A stretch of 7,677 bases of DNA from Methanotrichaceae archaeon (lineage in GTDB: Archaea > Halobacteriota > Methanosarcinia > Methanotrichales > Methanotrichaceae): assembly GCA_013329455.1 (NCBI GenBank), contig DUKF01000233.1:1-7677 (forward strand), read 5' to 3'. Position 1 is the first letter of the stretch; each line of letters opens with the position of its first letter. The notes under the pieces are model-generated. The model saw only the letters and a list, made by a program, of their open reading frames with translations. It ran no database searches and was not told the DNA's origin. This document shows, piece after piece, positions 1 to 5,501 of this stretch. A program made the translations under genes and the position numbers.

Positions 1-653
1 AGCAAGCGGGCCGTCCTGCCGTTGCCGTCGTAGTAGGGATGTATCGTCACGAACTGGTAATGGACTAGGGCGGCGATGAGCGGCACGGGAAGCTCTTCCC
101 TCTCCGCCTGCTGGGCCCATCTCACCATGGTCGCCATGAGGGTGGGAACGTCCTTCGCTTCCGGCGGGAGGTAGACGATTGCGCCGGTCACGGAATCCCT
201 TATCACGTTCTGGCCGTCCCGGTAGGGCGTCGGTTTAGGCCTCGCTCTCGCTCCAGCCCCTGCTCTCGACTCCGGGCCCGAGCCTGAGCCCTTCGTCACC
301 ATGGCATGGAGGCGTCGGATCAGCTCTTCGGAGAGGGGCTTCTTCTCGGCGGCCCATTCTTCGACTCTCAGAAGGGCTGTCCAGTAGTTTCGCACCTCGG
401 CGACGTCCCTCTCCCTTCCTTTGATCTCCTGGCCTGATATCGCCTCCTCCGCTTCGGCGAGGGTCAGCCGGTTGCCCTCGATCCGGGTCGAGTAATGGGT
501 CGATCGGAGGCGCGCCCGGCGGCGAAGCTCGGCTTCGGCGGCTATGGAGAGTGGCGTTTCGTCCACCACTGCCCGGGCCGCCTCGATCTCCATCAGGCCC
601 CGGGCTATGGCGGGGGTGATGACGTAGCGGGGGTGCCAGGGGGTTTGGGTCAT
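1..653 (-). CDS. Fic-family protein (AMPylase-like), partial, 3' end cut by window
   Basis: Fic enzymes transfer AMP or another nucleotide moiety to hydroxyl groups of target proteins. I translated this frame by hand; it starts MTQTPWHPRY and stays open to the window edge, giving 217 visible residues. Residues 51-61 read STHYSTRIEGN, which contains the (S/T)xxxE(G/N) inhibitory motif at 55-60 (S55, E59, G60), as in class II Fic proteins where the inhibitory helix precedes the Fic core. Residues 139-153 (PKPTPYRDGQNVIRD) are typical of the flap region, and residues 205-216 (HPYYDGNGRTAR) match the catalytic HPFxDGNGRxxR motif with His205 and both arginines intact. The C-terminal part, often a winged helix, lies outside the window. 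ATG at 653 is the first start after an in-frame stop about 15 bases upstream; no good Shine-Dalgarno is visible. A Gly/Ser/Ala/Arg-rich stretch at 122-138 looks like a local expansion. The gene follows the KAP gene by 58 bases on the same strand. The family call is firm; the target is unknown. Confidence 0.93.
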   Translation of the reverse strand, partial: MTQTPWHPRYVITPAIARGLMEIEAARAVVDETPLSIAAEAELRRRARLRSTHYSTRIEGNRLTLAEAEEAISGQEIKGRERDVAEVRNYWTALLRVEEWAAEKKPLSEELIRRLHAMVTKGSGSGPESRAGAGARARPKPTPYRDGQNVIRDSVTGAIVYLPPEAKDVPTLMATMVRWAQQAEREELPVPLIAALVHYQFVTIHPYYDGNGRTARL

Positions 654-689
654 GGGCGTTTCTCTTAGTCACTTCGATGTTCGGAATCT

Positions 690-711
690 GAAATAATTAA
701 ATATTCATTTG
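690..711 (-). promoter_or_regulatory. Possible TATA-type promoter for the Fic gene
   Basis: The 58-base gap between the KAP stop and the Fic start contains, read on the minus strand, AATATTTAATTATTT at about 705-691. This resembles an archaeal box A and lies about 45 bases upstream of the Fic ATG, which would give a short leader. Much of the neighbouring KAP gene is equally AT-rich, so the match could be background. Readthrough from the KAP gene is an alternative. Confidence 0.3.
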
Positions 712-3423
712 TTACACTTTCGAACGGTTCACCGTCATCTCTGCTAAACGGGAATATTCTGGTAATCTTCTAAAATCTGATGGAGATATTGTTTTTATTA
801 ATTCTATAAGATCTCCCTCATTTGGCATCTTTTCCTCTTTAAGATCTTCGAGGAAAGCATCTCGGTCCAAATAGTTTGCAGAATTTCGATCAGACTCTAT
901 TATTTCAATCATTTGGGGCCAGCGCATAGTAATTACTATCCATTTGGCAAGAAGGTCCAGCCGGATCGTGTCGTACTCCAAAAGTCCACGACGATTAGCG
1001 ATCAAAGCCTGTAGGCGAAATGTGTTTATAAATCTCTTAATCTTCCGGGGATTTGGTTCCAAATACTTAATCGCGTCATGCGCAGCTTTCCCGACTTCGT
1101 TAGATTCATCAAATGATTCGGCAAATGCCTCCTTCTTTGCCTCGATAAATTCTTCTTCAGAAAGGTCAGACCTACTTGTTTGAATTTCAATCGCTGCGTC
1201 ATCCAACAACTTTCCATCTTTCAGTTTAGCCTTCATTTGTTGAGTTGCTTCTCTGATCTTTCTATTTGATGTCTCTTCTTTAGGTTGCTCCTCTGTTGAG
1301 TTGAGTGTTGCGTCGATGAACGCCTTCACCGCGGTTGGATCTGGCTTTGGAATATGAAAGTTAATTTGAATTATCTTCTCCAGAAAACGTTGTCCAAGTG
1401 TTAATCCGCTGGAATCATGAGCATCGTCGTCGTAGTCTTCCAGGTCTTTGTATTTCGCACGAATACTGTTCGCCACTGTCAGAGAGTCCATCCCAATGAC
1501 AAAAACGCAGTGATCTGCATCAAGCAAAACATTGATCGCTTCAATTATATCGGCGACGTGAGAAGGTGCGCAGCGATCTAGGTCATCGATAAATACGACC
1601 AGCTGTTTCTCTCCATGTACTGTCACGAGGTCTATAACGCGCTTGAAATCTTCCTCGAACTGAGCCAAAAAACCTATGTTTTGCTCGTATTCAGGATCAT
1701 GGATATATTGTGTGATATTCAAATCAAAAGGTTTAACTATTTGGTCAAGAGTTTTTTTGCCAGCTGCAAATAAGGCAGGGAATCCTACTAACAAGCCAGT
1801 AATCTTGATATTTTGCCATAATACTTGGATTGAATCTTGAAATGTGATCCCTTGTATAAGTAATGCCAATATTAAAACGAATACTCCTATCCAAATAACA
1901 CCCAATAAATAAAATAGCGACCTGAGCATATTTTGCAGCAGCGACAGCCAATCAAATCGCTTGTAATTCAATTTAAACCAGAATTGTATTTGTTGCCATA
2001 CGCCAAATCGACTGCGAATCTGGGTGAGGATTTCCAAAGCTAGCGCTGACCATAGTGATTCTTCCTGGTCGTATTTCCAGGCATTAAACCAAATTGTTAA
2101 ATTTGATTTGTCTTCAGCCTCCTGTGGCGTTTTAATCGTTAGGACCTTTGTTTCTAAGAAGCCTTTGATTTTTTGATAGGTAGTCTTCAGTTTGTCCCCG
2201 AAGTTATGTTGACCCGAGGTTTCTTGGGCGTCCATATGATTCTTAATCATGTGCATCAGTGTAGTCTTACCCACCCCCCACTCAGCATCTATGCCTATAG
2301 TTAGTGACTCGTTTGATTTTTTATTTTTGATAAAATCAGCCAGTGCTTCTGCGTAATCCGAGTATCCCAGAAGATCAATCTTACTCCACCTATCACCTAA
2401 CGGGCGAGCTGCAATTTCGGGGGGTTTGACATGAGTTTTATCCTGCATGGTCTTTTTTTGAGTTCCGCCGTCATCATTGGCGGATTCCGATTTTACGACA
2501 TTTTCACCGTCTACATCTTCAGAGGAATCTTTATCCGACTTACCTTTTCTAATTAGAGCGCTTAAGTATAATCTGTCATCAATATTTCCAAAATCAGCAT
2601 CGGTTATATCAATAGATCCGTGGAACTCAGTTCCAAGATGTATGAACGATTTTATAAACAAAGATCCTCTGAATGTGGCATCTTTGCTAAATTTAGCGCC
2701 AGTAAAATCCGCATTTTCGTCGAACTTAACATGATCGAAATTAGCATATCCTTGAAACTGAACGCTACTAAATGAATTAGATGATAGAAAATGTGCCCTT
2801 ATGAAACCGGAAGATTGTAGAAACCGAGCACTCACAAAGCTGACATCTTCCTTGAATTGGGCATCATCAAAGTTCGCTTCTCTCTGAAACTTAGTACCAC
2901 TGAAACCAACAGGACCGCCAAACTGAGATGAAAAGAAAATTGCATCATCTTTGAACTGAGCGCCTCCAAACGACGCACCTTTAACGAATTCAGTGTAATT
3001 AAAATTAGCTTGATTTAGAAATTGAGCATCTAAGAAGCCAACATCTCCTCCAAACAAAGTTTTACCAAATGTTACGCCTGAATTAAATTTAACAAAATTA
3101 AATTCGACATCTTTGTTAAACCGAGCATGATCAAATGAGATACGATTATTAAAATTAACGAATTGGAAATCGACATCGCCACTAAACTCACAATTATCAA
3201 AATCAAATGATTCTCGGAATTGAGAACCTTTTAAATAAAAATTCCTTTTTAACGCAGTGCTCTGAATATAAACTTCGTTTTTGAAGATGCAATAAGCAAA
3301 ATTCACAAAACCGGTTGTCTCAGAATTTGTAATTTTAATTCTGGATGTTACAAGCTTTAGATTCTCATCTAAGTTCCAAACTTCAACTTCTTTGGCGCTT
3401 CGTTTAACAGGTATAAGCTGCAA
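712..3423 (-). CDS. Pentapeptide-repeat / KAP-family P-loop NTPase, membrane-anchored
   Basis: This 903-residue protein (counted from TTG at 3423) joins two modules. Residues 42-280 form a pentapeptide-type repeat. After a charged linker (about 285-345) comes a KAP-family NTPase: Walker A GIDAEWGVGKTT at 377-388, the family motif FNAWKYDQEESLWSAL at 446-461, a strong membrane segment at about 502-524 with a shorter hydrophobic one at 540-556, Walker B LVVFIDDLDR at 608-617, and the C-terminal PRKIKRFIN motif at 792-800. One or two membrane segments between Walker A and B are typical of KAP NTPases, which are predicted to sit on the inner face of the membrane. Known members include animal Kidins220/ARMS and bacterial PifA, a phage-exclusion protein, so a defence or conflict role is possible but not shown here. 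The gene is much more AT-rich than its neighbours, suggesting transfer. The start is doubtful: TTG at 3423 has no Shine-Dalgarno, and the frame continues upstream with plausible coding sequence. Family assignment is firm; the role is unknown. Confidence 0.92.
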   Translation of the reverse strand: MQLIPVKRSAKEVEVWNLDENLKLVTSRIKITNSETTGFVNFAYCIFKNEVYIQSTALKRNFYLKGSQFRESFDFDNCEFSGDVDFQFVNFNNRISFDHARFNKDVEFNFVKFNSGVTFGKTLFGGDVGFLDAQFLNQANFNYTEFVKGASFGGAQFKDDAIFFSSQFGGPVGFSGTKFQREANFDDAQFKEDVSFVSARFLQSSGFIRAHFLSSNSFSSVQFQGYANFDHVKFDENADFTGAKFSKDATFRGSLFIKSFIHLGTEFHGSIDITDADFGNIDDRLYLSALIRKGKSDKDSSEDVDGENVVKSESANDDGGTQKKTMQDKTHVKPPEIAARPLGDRWSKIDLLGYSDYAEALADFIKNKKSNESLTIGIDAEWGVGKTTLMHMIKNHMDAQETSGQHNFGDKLKTTYQKIKGFLETKVLTIKTPQEAEDKSNLTIWFNAWKYDQEESLWSALALEILTQIRSRFGVWQQIQFWFKLNYKRFDWLSLLQNMLRSLFYLLGVIWIGVFVLILALLIQGITFQDSIQVLWQNIKITGLLVGFPALFAAGKKTLDQIVKPFDLNITQYIHDPEYEQNIGFLAQFEEDFKRVIDLVTVHGEKQLVVFIDDLDRCAPSHVADIIEAINVLLDADHCVFVIGMDSLTVANSIRAKYKDLEDYDDDAHDSSGLTLGQRFLEKIIQINFHIPKPDPTAVKAFIDATLNSTEEQPKEETSNRKIREATQQMKAKLKDGKLLDDAAIEIQTSRSDLSEEEFIEAKKEAFAESFDESNEVGKAAHDAIKYLEPNPRKIKRFINTFRLQALIANRRGLLEYDTIRLDLLAKWIVITMRWPQMIEIIESDRNSANYLDRDAFLEDLKEEKMPNEGDLIELIKTISPSDFRRLPEYSRLAEMTVNRSKV
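2584..3300 (-). repeat. Array of 11-residue pentapeptide-type repeats within the KAP gene
   Basis: Phenylalanine recurs every 11 residues at positions 47, 69, 80, 91 and on to 278 of the 903-residue protein; only position 58 (Leu) breaks the series. A second Phe ladder sits six residues after the first, at 75, 86, 97 and on to 251. The spacing thus alternates 5 and 6, with units such as FKEDVSFVSAR and FDENADFTGAK. This is the FxxAxFxxxAxF style of pentapeptide repeat, expected to fold as a right-handed quadrilateral beta-helix. The DNA copies have diverged, so this is a protein repeat and not a recent tandem duplication. Confidence 0.88.
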
Positions 3424-3558
3424 ACTTAATTGAGTTAGATCCAGATCTCCATCGATAGTAACGTTCTCGTATTCTACGGGCTCGCCCCTCTCGATCTTGT
3501 CCAGGATCTCGCTGGCTGGAACGATCTTGCGTCCTCCAAAATCATCATCTTCTGGCGT
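3424..3558 (-). other. Upstream in-frame extension of the KAP gene, lacking a usual start codon
   Basis: The KAP frame stays open for 45 codons upstream of the TTG and reads TPEDDDFGGRKIVPASEILD, then KIERGEPVEYENVTIDGDLD and LTQLS. The ASEILDKIERGEPVEY...GDLDL pattern looks like the leader segment seen in front of pentapeptide repeats in methanogen proteins (from memory, not searched). There is no ATG, GTG or TTG in these codons, and stops TAA-ATG-TAA lie just above, at 3583-3591. The codon 4 bases after a perfect GAGGTGA (3563-3569) is ACG (3558-3556). The likely explanations are a start codon mutated from ATG to ACG, a sequencing error, or use of a rare ACG start. The stretch is about 53% GC by hand count (79 of 150 in 3431-3580), far above the repeat region that follows. 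Confidence 0.62.
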
Positions 3559-3562
3559 AGCT

Positions 3563-3569
3563 TCACCTC
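3563..3569 (-). promoter_or_regulatory. Perfect Shine-Dalgarno GAGGTGA pointing at an ACG codon
   Basis: On the minus strand GAGGTGA is fully complementary to the usual 16S 3' tail (ACCUCC-type with UCACCUCC extension). It lies 4 bases before ACG at 3558-3556, which opens the KAP frame. The nearest ATG (an ATG ATG pair in another frame) is 14 bases after the site and its frame ends at a TAG after 24 codons, so ACG is the best-placed codon. Confidence 0.5.
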
Positions 3570-3592
3570 GACGTGGTCCCGATTACATTTAA

Positions 3593-3604
3593 TTCATAAA
3601 AAAG
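3593..3604 (-). promoter_or_regulatory. Possible TATA-like element upstream of the KAP gene
   Basis: CTTTTTTATGAA on the minus strand lies about 25-30 bases above the GAGGTGA site, the right distance for an archaeal box A with a very short leader. The match is loose, and the same T-run may serve as terminator for the upstream operon. Confidence 0.25.
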
Positions 3605-3710
3605 ATGGCGCATGAAGATTGTCGAAAAATAAGGCGATCCAGCACATATCTGCCTCGGCCTTTGCTTTCTTCATCCCCCTTTTTGAGCTTATCGAGAACG
3701 GTCGAAAAAT
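3598..3710 (-). terminator. Probable oligo-U terminator region after hicB-like gene
   Basis: Downstream of the HicB-like stop, the transcript strand carries three T-runs: five at 3709-3705, five at 3629-3625 (inside TTATTTTTC) and six at 3603-3598. Archaeal transcription often ends at such tracts without a stable hairpin. The first two runs are embedded in the same 10-mer, ATTTTTCGAC, 80 bases apart. The stretch from 3709 to 3570 otherwise holds no convincing gene; an ATG-started 26-codon frame at 3674-3594 is present but resembles nothing I recognise. Confidence 0.4.
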
Positions 3711-3937
3711 CACAGTTCAGCGACCTCTACCCGAACTTTCCCTATGAAAAGTCTCTCTTCGATTGGAGCTGCCGCCTGATTTTCCTTCAAGGCCATGAGG
3801 TGGGCCTCGATGGACTCTTTGGCGTTGTTCAGGGTCTCATCGATCGTCTCTCCCTGAGAGTAGCAGCCCGGAAGTGCAGGGACCTCAGACCAGAAGCCGC
3901 CCTCCTCCGCCTGGTGTATCAGAACTGTGTATTCCAT
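3710..3937 (-). CDS. HicB-like (UPF0150-type) small protein, apparently solitary
   Basis: The 75-residue protein MEYTVLIHQAEEGGFWSEVP... shows the HicB-like fold signature: a short beta strand, the EEGGFWSEVPALPGCYSQGET block (residues 11-31, conserved E-G-G-[FY]-W and P-x-L-P-G-C) and the helix DETLNNAKESIEAHLMAL at 33-50. In complete hicAB modules HicB neutralises the mRNA-cleaving toxin HicA; many archaeal genomes also carry stand-alone copies of this domain with unknown roles. It has no C-terminal DNA-binding domain, being only 75 residues. ATG at 3937 is chosen because GGAGGG (3942-3947) lies 4 bases upstream and the domain begins right there; the same frame is open further upstream, but that part is out-of-frame hdrB sequence. 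It starts 41 bases after the hdrB stop and is probably cotranscribed with the hdr operon. No HicA-like gene is visible on either side. Confidence 0.85.
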   Translation of the reverse strand: MEYTVLIHQAEEGGFWSEVPALPGCYSQGETIDETLNNAKESIEAHLMALKENQAAAPIEERLFIGKVRVEVAEL

Positions 3938-3941
3938 GGTA

Positions 3942-3947
3942 CCCTCC
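3942..3947 (-). promoter_or_regulatory. Shine-Dalgarno site of the HicB-like gene
   Basis: GGAGGG on the minus strand, 4 bases before ATG at 3937. It fixes the start of the 75-residue product over longer readings of the same open frame. Confidence 0.7.
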
Positions 3948-3978
3948 AACGTCCAGCCCGCCTTCCGGGGCAGCGGCC

Positions 3979-4890
3979 TCAGCAGACCTCCGCCCCTTCC
4001 TCTTCCGCACCCTCGCCCTCTGCCTCCGCGAGCTTCTCCAGAACCGGCCTCGTCGAGACCGAGTTCATCGAGAGGCCCAGCTCCTCCGCGCCCAGGCCGA
4101 GGGCCAGGCCCGCCATCTGGGTGACGTAAAGGATCGGAATGTCGATCTTTTCGCCGAACTTCTTCTCCAGAAGCGGCTGGTTGGCGTCGAGCATCAGGTG
4201 GCATAATGGGCAGAGGGCGACGACGAAATCTGCGCCTGACTCCTTCGCGTTTCGAAGAATCCTGATCAGGGTCTTTGAGGCGGCGTCCTCCTCGGGCATG
4301 AAGATCGGGCCGCAGCAGCACTTCATCTTTAATCTGAAGTCGGTGGGCTCAGCGCCCAGGGTCCTGATGAGGTTTTCGAGGATCGAGGGGTTCTCGGGGC
4401 TGTCGATCCCCCCGCCGGGTCGCGTGAGGAGGCAGCCGTAGTAGGGGGCGGCCTTGAGGCCCGCCAGGGGCCGGACGACGAGGTCTTCAGGTTCTTTGTC
4501 CGAGTCCTGATCTTGGTCCTCTGCCTTGCTGAGGGCTCCGGTTATCGTCTCGATGATGTGCTCGACCTCTTTTTCTCCCTCGTACTTCACTTCGAGGGCC
4601 GCGTTCACCCTCGCCCTTACATTTTTGTCTTCCAGGCGGATCATCGCCGCCCTGAGCCTGCTGTAGCAGATCGAGCAGGAGGCCATCACCGGAAGCTCTG
4701 TCCTCACCAGGTTTCTTGCCGCAAGAGCCGTCGAGACGATCTCGTTTGAGACGTGGGTTGCGCCGCAGCAGTTCCAGTCGTCGATCTCCTCAAGCTCGAC
4801 GCCCAGAGCCCTGCAGACCGCCCTCGTCGAGATCTCGTACTCCCTGCCCGTCGACCTCGCAACGCATCCGGGGTAGTATGCAAGCTTCAT
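3979..4890 (-). CDS. hdrB: CoB-CoM heterodisulfide reductase subunit B
   Basis: HdrB carries the active site that reduces CoM-S-S-CoB to the free thiols, using two unusual noncubane [4Fe-4S] clusters held by CCG-domain motifs. This 303-residue protein, of normal family length, has both: C9 (YYPGC), C41-C42-G43 and C72xxC75, then C153 (YYGC), C191-C192-C193-G194 and C227xxC230 (CPLC). Between the halves (about 121-138) is an acidic low-complexity insert (SKAEDQDQDSDKEPED), and the C-terminus ends in a Glu/Ala/Gly-rich tail with a final Cys303; both look dispensable. The triple cysteine at 191-193 leaves it open which pair binds the cluster. ATG at 4890 overlaps the hdrC stop as ATGA and has AGGAGG (4898-4903) 7 bases upstream, so expression is coupled to hdrC. 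The protein is cytoplasmic, with no membrane segment. HdrB-like proteins also occur in non-methanogens, but the full neighbourhood favours a true heterodisulfide reductase. Confidence 0.96.
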   Translation of the reverse strand: MKLAYYPGCVARSTGREYEISTRAVCRALGVELEEIDDWNCCGATHVSNEIVSTALAARNLVRTELPVMASCSICYSRLRAAMIRLEDKNVRARVNAALEVKYEGEKEVEHIIETITGALSKAEDQDQDSDKEPEDLVVRPLAGLKAAPYYGCLLTRPGGGIDSPENPSILENLIRTLGAEPTDFRLKMKCCCGPIFMPEEDAASKTLIRILRNAKESGADFVVALCPLCHLMLDANQPLLEKKFGEKIDIPILYVTQMAGLALGLGAEELGLSMNSVSTRPVLEKLAEAEGEGAEEEGAEVC

Positions 4891-5501
4891 ATCGTGGCCT
4901 CCTTTGTCTCTTCCGTCTTCTTCGCCTCCTCGGCCTCTCCTTCATCTCCGAGAACTTCGAAGATCCGCTCCAGCTCCTTGGTCCCTTCGATCCTCTCGCC
5001 TTTCACGGCCTCAAAGCTGAGCTCTATCTTCCCCTTCGGGATCAGCTCTGCGCCAAAGGACATTATCTGGACCGCGGACTCTGGGCTTCTTATCATGTAC
5101 TCGGCCGAGAGGAGAACCTCCGATATCCTGCCGTAATTTCGTATCTGACGGGCGAAGATCCCCTCGAAGACCGAGTCCCTGCACTTCAACCCCTCGTCTT
5201 CGTAGATGCTCTTCAGGGCGGCGACGACCGCCATCGGCCTGATATTCCTCGGACAGCGGACGGTGCAGAGGAGGCACGATGTGCAAAGCCAGATCGACCT
5301 GCTTTCAAGAGCCTCCTTCTTTTCTCCCTCGAGGACGAGCTTGACGAGCTTTCGGATGGGGGTGTCCATCAGGTGGGCCGTGGGACAGCTTGCAGAGCAG
5401 GTCCCGCACTGGATACAGGTCTTCACCTCCTGACCGGCCAGTTTGAGAACCCTTTCTTTGAACTCCTCTCCCTCTGGGGTCATGAACATTGAAGTCGTCA
5501 C
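4887..5501 (-). CDS. hdrC: CoB-CoM heterodisulfide reductase subunit C
   Basis: HdrC is the two-cluster [4Fe-4S] subunit that relays electrons from HdrA to the active site in HdrB. The 204-residue protein contains two classic motifs: C29xxC32xxC35xxxC39P (CIQCGTCSASCP) and C73xxC76xxC79xxxC83P (CTSCLLCTVRCP), followed by the NIRPMAV segment usual after the second site. No heme or membrane segment is present, so it belongs to the soluble HdrABC type and not to HdrDE. The last 25 residues are a charged tail rich in Glu, Ala and Lys. The start is GTG at 5501: it overlaps the polyferredoxin stop (GTGA) and has GGGGTGA (5508-5514) 6 bases upstream. ATGs at 5489 and 5483 are possible but lack such a site. 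The gene sits between the polyferredoxin and hdrB with 4-base overlaps on both sides. Confidence 0.96.
   Translation of the reverse strand: MTTSMFMTPEGEEFKERVLKLAGQEVKTCIQCGTCSASCPTAHLMDTPIRKLVKLVLEGEKKEALESRSIWLCTSCLLCTVRCPRNIRPMAVVAALKSIYEDEGLKCRDSVFEGIFARQIRNYGRISEVLLSAEYMIRSPESAVQIMSFGAELIPKGKIELSFEAVKGERIEGTKELERIFEVLGDEGEAEEAKKTEETKEATI
4898..4903 (-). promoter_or_regulatory. Shine-Dalgarno site of hdrB inside hdrC
   Basis: AGGAGG on the minus strand, 7 bases before the hdrB ATG and within the last codons of hdrC. Together with the ATGA overlap it supports translational coupling. Confidence 0.75.

Noticed and set aside
235..672. A 145-codon minus-strand frame over the start of the Fic gene
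   Set aside because: Its product is Arg/Pro/Gly-rich with no domain, and the overlapping frame encodes clear Fic motifs.
3594..3674. A 26-codon frame after the HicB-like gene as a possible HicA toxin
   Set aside because: It is too short, lacks the HicA double-stranded-RNA-binding-like signature and catalytic His, and its ribosome site abuts the ATG.
3605..4129. Plus-strand frame of 174 codons opposite hicB-like and hdrB
   Set aside because: The product is low-complexity Ser/Pro/Arg-rich and is explained as the complement of two well-supported genes.
3938..4321. A long N-terminal extension of the HicB-like protein
   Set aside because: It is Arg/Gly-rich out-of-frame sequence of hdrB; the HicB domain begins exactly at the ATG with a good ribosome site.
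4716..5492. Plus-strand frame of 258 codons opposite hdrC and hdrB
   Set aside because: Arg/Ser/Leu-rich composition without domains; the opposite strand holds hdrC and hdrB with complete cysteine motifs.
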